Positions 24,606-36,560 of a DNA stretch of 64,000 nucleotides are shown piece after piece. The position numbers were made by a program, and so were the translations under genes. The stretch covers positions 1,304,501-1,368,500 of the forward strand of contig JAFFSR010000249.1 in the NCBI GenBank assembly GCA_017163975.1. Direction: 5' to 3'. The notes under the pieces are model-generated. The model had not been told where the DNA came from, made no database searches, and saw only the letters and a list, made by a program, of their open reading frames with translations. Position 1 is the first letter of the stretch; each line of letters opens with the position of its first letter. This DNA comes from Anastatus disparis (Eukaryota; Arthropoda; Insecta; Hymenoptera; Eupelmidae).

Positions 24606-24822
24606 TGTGGAAGGAATTTTTACATCGCGCACAGACTTGAGGTTTGGATGTGTGAGTGAAAGCCTTGCCACAAAGAAAGCACTGATTAGGCATTATGAAC
24701 TTATGGACTGTGGTGCAGAAGCAAGTGGAGAACAACCTTTACTTCCAGATTATGAAACTGTGGCCAAATCTTGCTGTATCGTCTCGCAGTATGCCACTGT
24801 AAAAGAGAGGCACCGTTGACGA
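24606..24822 (+). pseudogene. Possible decayed C2H2 zinc-finger segment
   Basis: Immediately right of the array, two frames give finger-like pieces: C-G-C-G-R-N-F in one, and F-G-C-V-S-E-S-L-A-T-K-K-A-L-I-R-H-Y-E-L with a following D-C-G-A-E in another. The pattern of an F-x-C start, K-x-L-x-R-H, then C-G-x-E resembles the paired fingers of lola-type insect proteins. The second Cys of the finger is missing and the frame is not continuous. If real it is a relic; chance similarity is possible. Confidence 0.2.
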
Positions 24823-26471
24823 CCGCTTCACCGACTCAAAGATTTCACACCTCCAGCAAACTCGAAAAATGGCAGCACAGTCGCAGACTCGTCACCGACA
24901 GCAATGTCAACCTCAAAAAATGCAATTGAGAAGGATTAAAATGCGTAGAAAATACAGAATATGCGTGATTATACGTAGGAAAAATACGTACCGCCGTGAG
25001 CACGCATTAAAATATTAATGCGCACTGCACGGAAACGTTAACGCACTCACCAACTCAAGCAGCAACAATTTAACCCAAATGCCACAGGAGAAAACGTGTA
25101 TAGTACTATTCTCGGTTGACAAGATCGATGTGTATGTTTCCACTGACGTTGATACGTACTACTTAGGGGTACTTCAGCCCCCTGTATTGGAAACCCAAGT
25201 AGTTTTACAGTATTTAGGTAATAATATAGATCGTTCCTCAGTCCCTCCTTAACCCAGTAGACTATCATCAAAACAGCTGAACCTTCAACTTCAAGCTCTT
25301 TTTATATTCGCACGGACCAAGCACACATCATTACATACACAATACAGGTATTCACTTTATCGACGCTGGGTAACTCGCTGAATTTCGATACGTGTTTTCA
25401 AGAGTATCCACCAGGAGACTAGAAGGTAGCCAACATAACCTCAAAACTTGGTTGCACTTAACCTCAAAAATGCCGACAGCGATACAAAAATCCAGTTATT
25501 CTACCTTTGCAGAGCTGAGAAAATTGATGAATATTATATCACCTGGAGCTCTGCAGTTTGCGCTTGCAGTAAATCTGAAACAAAACGCCCGTGGGCAAAA
25601 AATGCAGAATACAAAGACAGATTTACGATGAGCTTAAGAAGAACGATGTGTGTCTACTTACAAAGAGAGAGGGAGAGAGAGAGAGAAAGAGAGCGACGGA
25701 GCGGCACTAAACTTAAGATGAGTAATTTTTCATAAATTAATGTAATTTAGCCTATTAACATACAATTCAATTCTTAATTTGTAATTTAATTCGCTAGTTT
25801 GTAATTTAATTGGTTAGTTCGTTATTTGATTTATTGATTTGTAATTTGATTTAATAATTATTAATTTAATTGGTTAATTCATAATTTGATTCATTAATTT
25901 GTAATTTGATTTATTAATTATTTATTCAATCAAGTAGCAATAAGACATTAAAATAATAATGATATCTCAATAAAATCTAAAAATTGCTATAGAAATAGAC
26001 AACAAAAATTACAGTCTGTTCAAATAAAGTTAAATAAGTTTACATCAATATTATAAGTAGCAGAAGTTAACGATGTTTTGCATGTTTCATAATAAAGTTT
26101 ATAGTAAATCTTACATAAAGCTTATGAGTTTTGTTAAATTCCTTTAAGCCCTAAAAAAATTACAACATAAAAATACTTTAGATAAAACAGTAAAATTGAC
26201 AAAATGAGTGATTGGAAATTTAATTTTGTTTCAAGCATAAAAACTGTAGATGCCCCGACTTGGCCACTGTCGGGGCACCTAACACTATTTAATATATTCT
26301 GATTGTTATTAATTAATTTCTGCCCAGCGTCTGAGGATTGCGGCGGACATCCTGAGAGTTTAAAAGCTCGCTCATTTTGTTTCTTTGATCATTTCCACTT
26401 TCTCTCGTGTTTGAATCCCGTTCTTTACTCGGGTCACGCGTTCAGTTCTCACTTTTATCGTATTCAAATCT
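24823..26471. other. Spacer with simple repeats, no gene supported
   Basis: It contains a GA-rich microsatellite at about 25,661-25,700. Between 25,735 and 25,935 there is an AT-rich tandem stretch built on TTTGTAATTTGATTTATTAA and TTTAATTGGTTAATTC words. The short frames at 25,047-25,271 and 25,392-25,735 have no recognisable motif. The hairpin at 26,251 is listed separately. Confidence 0.4.
26251..26277. other. Perfect 9-bp hairpin, TGCCCCGAC stem
   Basis: TGCCCCGAC (26,251-26,259) pairs with GTCGGGGCA (26,269-26,277) around a 9-base loop. It is GC-rich in an AT-rich surround and is followed after two bases by TAACAC. It could be a terminator-like or transposon subterminal hairpin. A Helitron 3' end was considered, but the spacing to a CTRR-like end is wrong. 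Confidence 0.6.
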
Positions 26472-28235
26472 CTAACGACTTTTACCTCTGCTGCGATTTC
26501 TCTTGAACCCTATATTATTTCTTTTATTGCGCATTATATTTATTATATCCATTATTACGTGAATCATAGTTTTTATTTTTATTAAACTTGTTGTTTGATC
26601 AACTATAATTGTTTCTGGCATTATAATTGTTGTCGCTTCTATAGTCATTTCTGTAATTATTACTATTATTAAAATTTCTTTATTACTGAAATTATTTCTA
26701 TTAAAATCATTTCGCGGCCCACCTGTATTGCTTTTGTTATTATTTGATTTATTTCCTCTCCCATTATTAACATTTTGCGAATTTATCTTATTTTGCGCGT
26801 GAATAATACTATTTTCAGCATCATTTCTCATTACTTGATAATCCGCCGTCGCGTATCCCATCTTACCACAATAGGTGCATCATACTTTATCATATTTCTT
26901 CTTAGTGCATGCGCCTTCCTTGTGACTTTCCTTATCGCAATAACTGTATTTCATGGTCATTGGATCTGTTTCTATTTTTATAGGCATAGCCTGCATTGCT
27001 TTTATTTGTGCTTCATATACTTTGTTTGTATCTAATAACTGATGTTGACTTTATGTCATTTGCATTATATTGTTAACATTTAACTGTGTTAACAATAACA
27101 AGGTTTGCCTATTTTGCGATATGGAACTTGCGGGTTGCAGGTCGTTTATAGATGAATTTTGCATCTGTGCAAAAAGCCGTGTTCTTTGCTTATTCTCAAA
27201 ATCGGCTGCAAGTTGTATAGTTTTTCTTAATGTCTGAGGCTTCTCACAGCGCACCTGCATATCTAAGGGTGATATTAATCCAAACAAATAATCGCCGATT
27301 TGCCCTGCGGCTGAGTTATTACTTTTAATTGCGTTGTTATATCTTCTAATACCGTTATATTATTATATTGCGCTTCTAAGTCTGCTATAAGTGTTTCGAT
27401 TTACTCGTACTGCATCAAACATGCTGTGAAAATATCTGCTGCTTTTCCAGTGAGTTTTGTCGCTAACTCGTACATAATGAAAATTTGACAGCCTGGCCCG
27501 GAATTATTTACTATGCTTCGCAGTACTAAACAGAATAAAGGTAATTTATCTACACTTTCGTCAAAGATGGGAATTCGTCTGATTGCTTAATGTAATGATG
27601 AATAGAACGTACTTGGAAAATTTGCGTGCTGCGTTTCTGGCACTGGACTTATTTGTTGTGCGTTTATTGCGTAATTAGAATTCATTGATGCGTTAAAATT
27701 AAGACTTTAATTTATTTACGCTAGTATATTATTATTCCATGTTTGCGGGCTATTTTGTGAAAAGTTTGTACTTCCTAGAGAAGTGCCATTCTACAGTAAT
27801 TGATGCGAAAAGGCTGCGTTTGGAAAACTCCCATTTTGAGGTGCCATGTAATTATAAGGTTTTGATGTAAAAGCTGGTTGGTTTGATCCTCAATAAACGT
27901 ACGGCCCTAGAATTTCTCATGCACATTTTGCGTCAGTCTCTGAATTTTCGTTAGAATTTGAATTTCTCACTTTCGTTCTTTTTCCCTTTCCTATCAATTA
28001 TATTTTCAACTTCCGCACACACTACTGCGCTGATCGGAAATTGTATATTGCCTCCTTGTTGTGACCCGTAAATTTTCTTTGTAAAACCCGGTGGACCCTG
28101 CGACGCGGCTCTCTCATAATTTTCTCATAATTCTTTTATTTCTTTTTCTGACTAATTCGCTGCTAAATTTTTATTTGGTCTTGGAGCGTACACCGGTATA
28201 CATACAGTATTCTGTGACGACGCTGGATATGACAT
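26472..28235 (-). pseudogene. Decayed gag of an LTR retroelement, minus strand
   Basis: An ATG at 28,235 opens an M-S-Y-P-A-S-S-Q start followed by a polar gag-like N-terminus, soon broken by a stop. Further down, the frame at 27,287-27,051 contains a helical capsid-like end (L-R-K-T-I-Q-L-A-A-D-F-E-N-K). Two retroviral-type zinc knuckles follow near 26,860-26,965, each damaged: the first has lost its first Cys, the second its His and last Cys, and a stop separates them. An Asn/Arg-rich tail ends at 26,472. Order and composition match Ty3/gypsy-like gag. No pol is visible below 26,472. The partial LTR and primer site at 29,493-29,719 are correctly placed upstream for this element. Confidence 0.65.
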
Positions 28236-29010
28236 TATCTCGTTTTCGAGCCTGACTAAGTCTTTCTCACTACGCAAACCTCTTATAGGGGACAAGGAAC
28301 GTCCTCTACGCCTCTTTGGCAAGTTTTTATTCCGCGCTTTTCTGCCCTTCTTTGAAAATAAAGAGACACGTTCGACAATTTTACTTTTAAAACGAGATTT
28401 TAAAATTTTACTTTTTACTCTTCAAATGACACGTAGAAAGGAGAAGCGTGTACGTTCCCTTATGCGCGCTGATAATTAATTAACCTTGCAGTAAAAATGT
28501 TGATAGTAAAAATCAATTATAAACTTAATATAATCTAAACTTTATTGTTTCAACTTTCTGTATTTAACTTCTTTTTATTGCAATTTTACAATAGTTCATT
28601 TTAGCAAATAAGCGAATATATTTATGATAATTTATTTTATAATATGTTTTTCAAATTAATAAGAATTTTTTTAAATTGACAAAAGTTAATAAATAACCAG
28701 AATATTGAATTTTATTACTCACACGCATTCATTTATTTGAATTTTATTTCTTTCAAAAAAAAATTTTATTCATAACATGCAATTTTAATTCTTACCATCC
28801 GACATTACCGATTTACGCACACTATTAATTTAAGAACGGCTTTTATATGTATATTATTTCTCTATTACGCTTGAAAATCGTTTTTTTCACTTCTTAACGC
28901 ACACTATATTCGCGCAATAATCAGTTCTTTAAAATAACAAAAAAAAAATTTAACTTTACTTTATTTGTTTTCTACGCGTTCTGATTTTTTTTACTTTGAC
29001 TCTATACTAC
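28236..29010 (-). other. Leader region of the decayed LTR element, no gene seen
   Basis: It lies between the gag start and the primer-binding site on the minus strand and contains no sustained frame. A MITE (29,011-29,246) has inserted in it. Confidence 0.4.
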
Positions 29011-29246
29011 CAACGAAGATAGACGCTTATAGAAGCGTACTTTAAATGGGCGGACAGGGGCTCAAAATTTAGAGCTTATGTCTTCCAGCCACGTGGTGGT
29101 GCTACTAAAATGACATGTATTTCTATATCTATATATATTGATGTTTTCATATATATAGATATACACGTAATGTTAAAGTGTCCTCCAAAAGCTGGGCCGC
29201 CAAAGTTAACCCAGAAGTACTCTTCTATAAACGTCTATATTCGTTG
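29011..29246. mobile_element. 236-bp MITE with 7-bp target duplication ATACTAC
   Basis: The left end CAACGAAGATAGACGCTTAT is repeated inverted at the right end with three mismatches, and pairing continues through AGAAGNGTACTT. ATACTAC is directly repeated at 29,004-29,010 and 29,247-29,253. The interior has a second AT-rich inverted repeat around ATATATAGATATA. A 7-8-bp duplication points to hAT- or P-type transposases; the family is not resolved. Confidence 0.8.
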
Positions 29247-29492
29247 ATACTACCCCGTGGGACAATGTAATAAAGATTTATATAAGATCTACTTACTCTT
29301 TGCAGCAGAGAATGAGCAACGTGATGATGAGCACTCTCATTTCTTCGGATGGATAAAAATATTGTTAATAGGCTCGCTTCCTTCCTTCCGTCCATCCTTT
29401 CTCACGTTCTGGATCTTCTGAGTTGAGAAGTCCTTCTAAAGTTGACAATTACGTAAAAAAATTATATTTTCTATAAAACCTCACTTGTGCAT

Positions 29493-29719
29493 CCATACCG
29501 CTGCCACCAAAAATGTTACGTGGGTTTTAATCGATACACACTCCTATGGGAGGTGCGAGGGTGCAAATAATTGGAGGGAGATAATATAACTTGGACTTAA
29601 CGTTTATTATTATAAAACCGATACAATATAAGAGAAAAAGGCTACTTATGTCTTTACTCTAGCGCATCCAGCAATGGTCTGACGCTCGTCATTATCTAAA
29701 ACGATGATGCTGATAGCAA
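29493..29719 (-). mobile_element. Primer-binding site and partial 5' LTR of the decayed element
   Basis: On the minus strand a candidate LTR ends ..ACGTAACA (29,514), followed after four T residues by TGGTGGCAGCGGTATGG, a plausible tRNA primer-binding site (29,493-29,509). The LTR would run rightward from TGTTACGTGG and is cut at about 29,720 by the terminus of the 10.5-kb element. No second LTR was found, so the outer end is unknown. Confidence 0.45.
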
Positions 29720-29734
29720 CCTTAGAGCATATAT

Positions 29735-29977
29735 ACCTGGAGGGAGTATGCAAAGCCAAAAAGTGTAAAAAAATAAAAGAGAGAGTAAGGTAGCTTAGGG
29801 TGAAGTGCTTTCTCTCTCGCGCGGATTCTCATTGGCTGTCGCTCTCTAAGTATGAGATAGCCACGCTAGGAGGAAGCAACAGCCAATGAGAATCCGCGCG
29901 TGAGAGAAAACACTTCACCCTAAGCTACCTTTTTCTTTTTTTCTTACACTTTTTGGCTTTGCATGCTCCCTCCAGGT
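29735..29977. mobile_element. 243-bp palindromic MITE within the left TIR of the 10.5-kb element
   Basis: The ends ACCTGGAGGGAG and CTCCCTCCAGGT begin two ~105-bp arms that pair nearly throughout (GCAAAGCCAAAAAGTGTAA, AGGTAGCTTAGGGTGAAGTG, GCGGATTCTCATTGGCTG). The right TIR of the host element reads GAGCATATCGACG with no insert, so the empty site is preserved. The target lies in an ATAT run, so the duplication is 4-6 bp and cannot be fixed exactly. Confidence 0.88.
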
Positions 29978-29987
29978 ATATATCGAC

Positions 29988-30312
29988 GCCCCGTACGAAA
30001 AAAAGCACGGTTCACAGGGTTTGACGAAAACTAGCACCATTCACAGTATCAAACGAAGACTAACACCACTCATTGCATTAGACGAAAACTAGCACTACTC
30101 GCTGAACTCCGACGAAAAGAAGCATGGTTCGCCGAGTTTTAACGAAAACTAGCATAGTTCATGGAGCTCCGACGAAGAAAAGCACGGTTCGCTAAGTTCC
30201 AACGAAAAGTAGCACGACTTATGGAACTCCAACGAAAAAAAGCACGACACATTAGACTTGGACGAAAAGTAACACGATTCGCGAAACACTGACGAATACT
30301 AGCACAACTCGA
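29988..30312. repeat. Left subterminal array of alternating 32-bp units
   Basis: About ten units of ~30-33 bp carry GACGAAAAAAAGCACG-like and GACGAAAACTAGCAC-like cores, mostly in strict alternation. This gives a ~64-bp two-unit period. Spacers carry GTTCGC and GAGCTCC words. The mirrored array is at 39,832-40,180. Confidence 0.88.
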
Positions 30313-31044
30313 TATGCAATATTACAATTTGTACCTTATTAAAAACTTGATTATCTTAATATCTTAACAAATAGTTAATTAATAAAATATAATGAAAAGG
30401 GGTTTATTAGTTATTTTTCTTATGAATTGTTTCAATATTTTCAACATGTTTTAATTAAATTATTTGCTCAGTGGTTTTCGATTCGTCTGATTACTCCCAT
30501 GACAATTTTACCATTATTTTTTTAACAAAAAGGTATTTATTTAAATGAATAAATGCGCGATTGTAAGAGTTGAACATTCATTTTCTATTACTCCGTTCAA
30601 AGAATCTTGGCATCACATTTTTCACAAATAAAGAACAAGAGTTTCATATTTATCTGGCATACAAATCTTAAACTCAATTACTGTAGGTCTAAGATTTAAA
30701 CTTAATTATTGAAATCAAAACCACTTTTTAGCATAAATCATGAAGTATATGATATTATATTTTATAAAATTAATTTTAGTTTGATTATTCATGGTAATAT
30801 GTCATACTACACACTGTTTTGCTACGGCGAAAATGGACGGTTTTAATGTTTGTAACTTAATCTTGATAACATGTGATTGAACTTTGCGCTTATATTAAAT
30901 TCATTTTACACACATGTTAAAGCACAGCAATTTCGAAACTCAATTGTTTCATTGTTTTTATATAAATACAATTGCTTACCAAAAATTCAATTCCAAATTA
31001 TTTCCTTTAAGTCTAAAGCTGTAATACGTTTCATCACATAAAAT

Positions 31045-33505
31045 AAAAAAAATTGTTGTGATATATTAAATAATATTATATTTTTTAAACCTTCGTTGTT
31101 TTAAAAAATACTTTTTAACAAATAATTTGGTATTTATTAAAAAATATGGATGAATTCATTCGTATCATAGTTATCAATGCAAAAACATTTTATTCAGAAA
31201 GAGCTTTTGGACAAAAATTAAAAAACACGTTAAGTTGTAAAATAACAGAAAGCGGAAAAAATATTAAAAGTATTTTATTCCAAGTTCATTTTACTTTTCG
31301 AAACGGGTGTGGAAGGTAAAAATCACGCTACACACCAGTTTCAAATAATACTTTATACCACGAGAGCCGAATAATCATATTGAAGTTCTGATTTTGAGGT
31401 TAGAGTGGTATAAAAGGAAGTTTGTAATCTGTGAATTTAATAAGCTATAACTTTGATTATTGTTGCGAATATATATAAATATTTTTCACTAAATTTTCGT
31501 GAATTTTTTGTTGCTAATTTGAACGAAATTTATGTACTTTTCTTTTACTACTCACTTCTGATGAGAATTTTATGTTTTTATATTTACCTTAACTCAGCTC
31601 AAAACTGAATATTGAGAATTTTTTTCAAATTAACTAAATTTCGGTACAAATCAGACTTTATAATGACCTTTTTTTACAAACCTAACTGAGGTCATGTATT
31701 GCTTTTAAAAATAAAAAACAAGTTTGGCTTATATTTTTTTTAAAAAATTTGTCTTGACTCAAATCAAGACTGCGTGAGTTTTTATAATATTTTATTAGGA
31801 GATTTTTTGACGCTACTAATAAGGAGAGCATTGGGAAATAGATTTGGCTAAAACTGCAGGATATGATTCTTTGATAACAAAAATGAGCCCGTGTTTTTTC
31901 TTTTATGCTAATAGGTCCTAGAGACAAAGATATAGACAGTTTTTTAAAAATATAGTAAAAAGAAGCGGTTATAAAAATCTTAATGATTAAGCAACTAAAA
32001 CCTTTACCGAATAATTTTATATGGCTTACATTAAAGTATTTAATTAGTACTTTCTTTTATATTTTAGGCATTTTTTTGTAAGAGTTTTAGTTAATTAGCT
32101 ATTTAAGTTCTTACAAATGCTTCTTTTTATCATATTTTTTAAAAAGTGGGGTACCCCTCCTAGTATGTGTGATTATTTAGTTTTCAAAAATTAAAAAATA
32201 TTTATGTTTTACATATTTATCATTATTTTGGTAGCAATATGAAAAGCAATAAGAGTTTGCGATTTTAGGCTAGTAAGTTTCTCTGTGAAAACTGAAAGTA
32301 TATGGATATTCTAAGTTTAATGGACAGATGAAAAATTCATTTTTGAAATAATTGAACTTGACAAATGTATTGAATACTTTATGAATGTAAACCTAGACCT
32401 TGAAGCTATTAATCCCGCGAAACGTAATTCAACAAATTTTTAAGTTTATTGATTAATTTAAATTAAAAACCTCGAACAATCAAGTCCAAAAAAGCCAACC
32501 AATAACCAAATTTATCGATTTTATTAATAAATAAAAGATGAAGTCCCATAGCAATTTGCCCCACAAAACGCAGTAAGTCAAAGATAAGTAACTAGATCTT
32601 ATAAATCAAAAAATCAAAAAATTTATCTTACTATCTAACATAATTTTACTTTGTTGCAGTTTTCAAAATTATATAATTGATAAGAAATTTTCAAATTACA
32701 AATTTAGTATTTATTATACAGGTGGTATTATATGAAATTGAATATGAAAACTAGTATTATTTTCATTTTGAAAGATGTTTTGTTTGCTATATATTTGTTG
32801 TCGACGAAAAGATATAGTTTTTATTATTTTGACCGTAAGTATTATTCAATAAGTTAATGAATTTATCTAGTAACTTAAATATTTTATATAGAAAAAATAG
32901 AGTATCATTAAAATACAATTTTTCATGCTAACGAATTACGAAGATTTCAACGTAATCTACATTGGCTGTAACTCATGGTCGCATTTTCAAAGCAAATGAG
33001 GTATGTCTTCAGATATTTATGATACTATTTCACTATGTATATTGTAAACAATTCTTCGTCATTTTAACACATCAGAGTGTTTCAGCTGAAACAAGAGTTT
33101 TTTGAGTTACAATTTACACATAATATTTGTGTAATATAAAAATAGTTTCATAATATAAAGCGTTCGTCATAGATTTAGCCACTATAGTGATTTTCCTGGG
33201 TTAAACGAACCCACAACCTCTAAGCAATTCATAAACTCAAATTGATTTTATGGAGATCAAATTTTTCAAATAACTCTTGTTAATTTATTTATACAATATA
33301 AACATATAAGAATGCTTAATTAGATTATATGAGTGTCTTGTTAAAAATGTGGTTTTTGAAATTTATTAATATTAATTAAAATTTTATGGAATTGAATACC
33401 ACTCAAATACGCTTTGTGTAAGCCTATTTCCTTATTAGAAAAAAAGTTGGCAACTGCTTTGGCATTATGCTTTTCCGTAGAGCTCATTGAGTTAAAAAAA
33501 ATTTA
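31045..33505. other. Left interior of the 10.5-kb element, no gene seen
   Basis: AT-rich, with no sustained frame of coding character. A short minus-strand frame at 31,682-31,927 has no recognisable motif. Confidence 0.45.
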
Positions 33506-34118
33506 GGCTGATTCCATTTCAAATCGAACAGTCAGTATACACTCAAGTCACCAATTACTGCGCTAATGGAGTATGTTATTCTACCCTAAAAATAAGGGTA
33601 TACGTATTTTTTTATTTTGCTGAAATATCAAAATTGCATCAGATATGCACTTTTGAAAATTGCATACAAAAACTAAATGTTAAAACTGAAAATGTTGAGA
33701 ATAACTTTGGAGGGCTATCGTTTTACCAATTTTCAATGAATTTTGGTAAACCTTATTTTGTTTTATTATGTTTTAAGCCCTCTTTAATTCAGTGCAAGAA
33801 ATTTCAAAAAAGACTAAAAAATGACTAAGATATGTGCATTTTACCAAAAAATGCACTTTTTATGCACATGCATTTTTCTCGAAAAACCCATTTTTTTTTT
33901 GCTGAAATTTTTTGTGCTCATGACGACCAAATTACCCATCTAATGGTACTTGGTTGATCCCGTACTTATTTGTTTGAAGCGAGAAAAAAAATTCACAAAT
34001 TTTATTGGTGAAAAATTTTTGTATATACGTTCGAAAGTCTTAAGCAATGTTCATTTCAACGCTGTCGCATGCTTCGCTCATTATTTGTTTACCTTTGTAT
34101 GTATGTATATATCATCAA

Positions 34119-34120
34119 TA

Positions 34121-34174
<54 letters not shown>
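34119..34174. repeat. (TA)n microsatellite, ~27 repeats
   Basis: A pure TA tract upstream of the transposase frame, just inside the left TIR. It may form part of the promoter region. Confidence 0.95.
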
Positions 34175-34175
<1 letters not shown>

Positions 34176-34409
34176 AAATTCGTAATATAAAAATAAATAT
34201 TAAAAAATGGAAAATAATAATTCTATTCGTGTATATCTATATTATGTATGTTTCGATGTACAGACAATAGGAGGCTCATTCGCGGACAAATACCTCGCGT
34301 AACCAAAACAGCATATTAGAATTGTTATATACAAGCTAGTTATTCTTACGTCTGCTTTGAAAGGTACTTTTCGGACTTGTGAAAAAGTAAACGAAACTCT
34401 GCAATTACG

Positions 34410-36560
34410 ATGTCCGAAATTCACTCTTCTACAAGAATTCGATGTCCCGATTTTTTTCAAATGCATAAGAAGGTGGTTTATAAAAGCAGAAATTTACGTT
34501 TTAGACCGTTGGAAGATTTGGCCATTAATTTGGCACAGCTTTATCCAGATTTAAAGATACTGCCCTCTACTAATGTATGCGAAAATTGCCATGAACGCAT
34601 ATCAAAAATGATTTTAAGTGATCTTGAATCTACATCTGAAAATGAAATCACTGAACTTTTTAGCGGAAAACATGATGATTTTATCCCCAAGACACCCGAA
34701 CGAATACAGGAATTAAACGAGAGTATTAATACAATTTTACCTCAATGCGTCTCGCCGCTAAAAAGAAAAACTGCAATACCTAAAAATTTAACAGAAAATT
34801 ACGTATCTAAAAAGAAAAAATCTTTAATTTCAGCTTTTTCTGCTACTGTCGGAAGTAAATTAGAAGATGCGTATGGAATTTCAGTTGAATCAATAGAATC
34901 GGACAAAAGTTCGACTGAAAACTATTGGAACGAATTTGTAGAAAATTTTAAATCGGCTTTAAAAAAATGTTCTTCTGTTTCGGAGAAAATAAAACTTCTA
35001 ACTCTACTACCTTCAAAATTAAGCAAAATAAAAATTAGCTCACTATTCCCGAATATAAGCAAGTATATGATAAATAAATCAAGAAATCTCGTGAAAAATA
35101 AAGGAGTTTATTCGGAGCCAGATTCATATACTGGTTTTCATCCTATTGATGAAAATACAAAAAATATCGCTATGGAATATTTTTTAAATGATGATTTTAA
35201 TTGTCGTAGACAAAGTCCAAATAAATCTGATGTTGTTACTGTTAAAGTTAATAATACAAAAACTAAAAAAGTTAAACGGTTTCTTACTCGAAGCTTAAAA
35301 GAAACATATAGTCAATTAAGACAAGAAAATCCAAACTTACAAATAGGAAAATCGAAATTCTATAGTCTAAGACCAAGTTTCGTCTTAACAAGCCCTGTGA
35401 AGGAAACTTGTCTTTGTGTACATTGCGAAAATTTTGAACTGTTTCTTACAAGTTTAATTCGTTTTAGAGGCGATAATAATTCTGAGTTAGATTTAATTCG
35501 TTCAGAAATAACTAACGCAATGTTGTGTTCTGAACCATCTGATTCGTGTTTCTTGCAAGAATGCAATTATTGCCCCGGTAGTGAGGGTATCACATTAAAA
35601 TTGTTAAAACTGAAAGGAAATTGTGAAGATGAAATTACGTTTGCTTTGTGGGATAATGGTAATCTTATCAAACAAACAGTAAGCTTATCAGTTTTTAAAG
35701 AAAAATTTTCAATCTGCGCACTAAAAGCAAGTACTCACGTATACATAAAAAATATTCAACGTGAAGCTAGAAAAAAAGAAAAAGAAGAAGGTAAAGCTGA
35801 TCCTACTAAGTTAATTATCCACGTTGATTTTACAGAAAATTGGTCTGTAATAAATAATAAACCGGTTCAGGGAAATCATTGGGTAAATAACCAAATTTCT
35901 ATTTTTACTGCAGTCTGTTACCAAAGAGAAATAACGCAAAGCTTTGCGATCGTTAGTGACGACAAAAAGCATGATAGTGCATATACGCTATTAGCAATAA
36001 ATAAAATTATCGATCTTATGAAAAATGATTTAGTTACTAAAGTCACTATTATATCAGATGGAGCTGCAAGCCAATTTAAAAATCGTTTTCAGCTACATGA
36101 ATTCAAACATTTTTCTTATCAAATGAAATGGTTATTTTCTGCGACTGGTCATGGGAAAGGAGCCGTTGATGGAACAGGTGGGCTTCTAAAGCATTATGCT
36201 ACTTCACATAACTTAAAAAGAGTTCATGAAGAATCGATACAAAATGCTGACGATTTTATAAATTGGGTTCAAAAGTACACCAGTGCAATCAAAATCATAT
36301 TATTACCAATAAATGAGATTGAAAAATTTAGAAAAGAAAAAAATATTGAATGGAGTACGGTTCCTAAATATAATGAAATTCAAAAAAGTCATATGTGGTT
36401 AAAACAACTTGGGGAATTGAAATCGCATATATTTGTTGGCAGAACAGCTATACATGCACTGACTAAAGTGAAAGACAAGAAAAAAAAGTCAAACGTCGTA
36501 AGGCTACACTTAGAACTAAAAATAATAAGTGCAAGAATAAAAAAAAGTAATTATTTATAA
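34410..36560 (+). CDS. DDE-type transposase-like protein, 716 aa, intact
   Basis: It is the only large frame between the 530-bp TIRs. Residues 1-75 include C-P-D-F-F..H and C-E-N-C-H, a possible zinc-binding N-terminus. Residues ~75-260 are charged and low in structure. A Cys cluster follows (C-L-C-V-H-C near 335, and C-F-L-Q-E-C-N-Y-C near 385). The catalytic-type core then shows three conserved islands: I-I-H-V-D-F-T-E-N-W (~470), I-I-S-D-G-A-A-S-Q-F-K-N (~548) and A-T-G-H-G-K-G-A-V-D-G-T-G-G (~585), consistent with an RNase-H-fold DDE/D transposase. I know similar 'uncharacterised' proteins across invertebrates but cannot assign a named superfamily. It has a Lys-rich C-terminus. The start ATG at 34,410 is the first in frame. 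Expected role: cut-and-paste mobilisation of this element and of non-autonomous relatives sharing its TIRs. Confidence 0.75.
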   Translation: MSEIHSSTRIRCPDFFQMHKKVVYKSRNLRFRPLEDLAINLAQLYPDLKILPSTNVCENCHERISKMILSDLESTSENEITELFSGKHDDFIPKTPERIQELNESINTILPQCVSPLKRKTAIPKNLTENYVSKKKKSLISAFSATVGSKLEDAYGISVESIESDKSSTENYWNEFVENFKSALKKCSSVSEKIKLLTLLPSKLSKIKISSLFPNISKYMINKSRNLVKNKGVYSEPDSYTGFHPIDENTKNIAMEYFLNDDFNCRRQSPNKSDVVTVKVNNTKTKKVKRFLTRSLKETYSQLRQENPNLQIGKSKFYSLRPSFVLTSPVKETCLCVHCENFELFLTSLIRFRGDNNSELDLIRSEITNAMLCSEPSDSCFLQECNYCPGSEGITLKLLKLKGNCEDEITFALWDNGNLIKQTVSLSVFKEKFSICALKASTHVYIKNIQREARKKEKEEGKADPTKLIIHVDFTENWSVINNKPVQGNHWVNNQISIFTAVCYQREITQSFAIVSDDKKHDSAYTLLAINKIIDLMKNDLVTKVTIISDGAASQFKNRFQLHEFKHFSYQMKWLFSATGHGKGAVDGTGGLLKHYATSHNLKRVHEESIQNADDFINWVQKYTSAIKIILLPINEIEKFRKEKNIEWSTVPKYNEIQKSHMWLKQLGELKSHIFVGRTAIHALTKVKDKKKKSNVVRLHLELKIISARIKKSNYL

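Noticed and set aside
26251..26290. Helitron 3' terminus (hairpin then CTRR)
   Set aside because: The hairpin abuts a CCTAAC with almost no spacing, there is no matching TC 5' end, and no Rep/helicase similarity is nearby.
33634..33828. A 63-64-codon frame present in both TIRs of the 4.0-kb transposon (also 37,173-37,364 on the minus strand)
   Set aside because: It appears twice only because the TIRs are copies; it crosses no start or promoter signal and differs by non-conservative changes.
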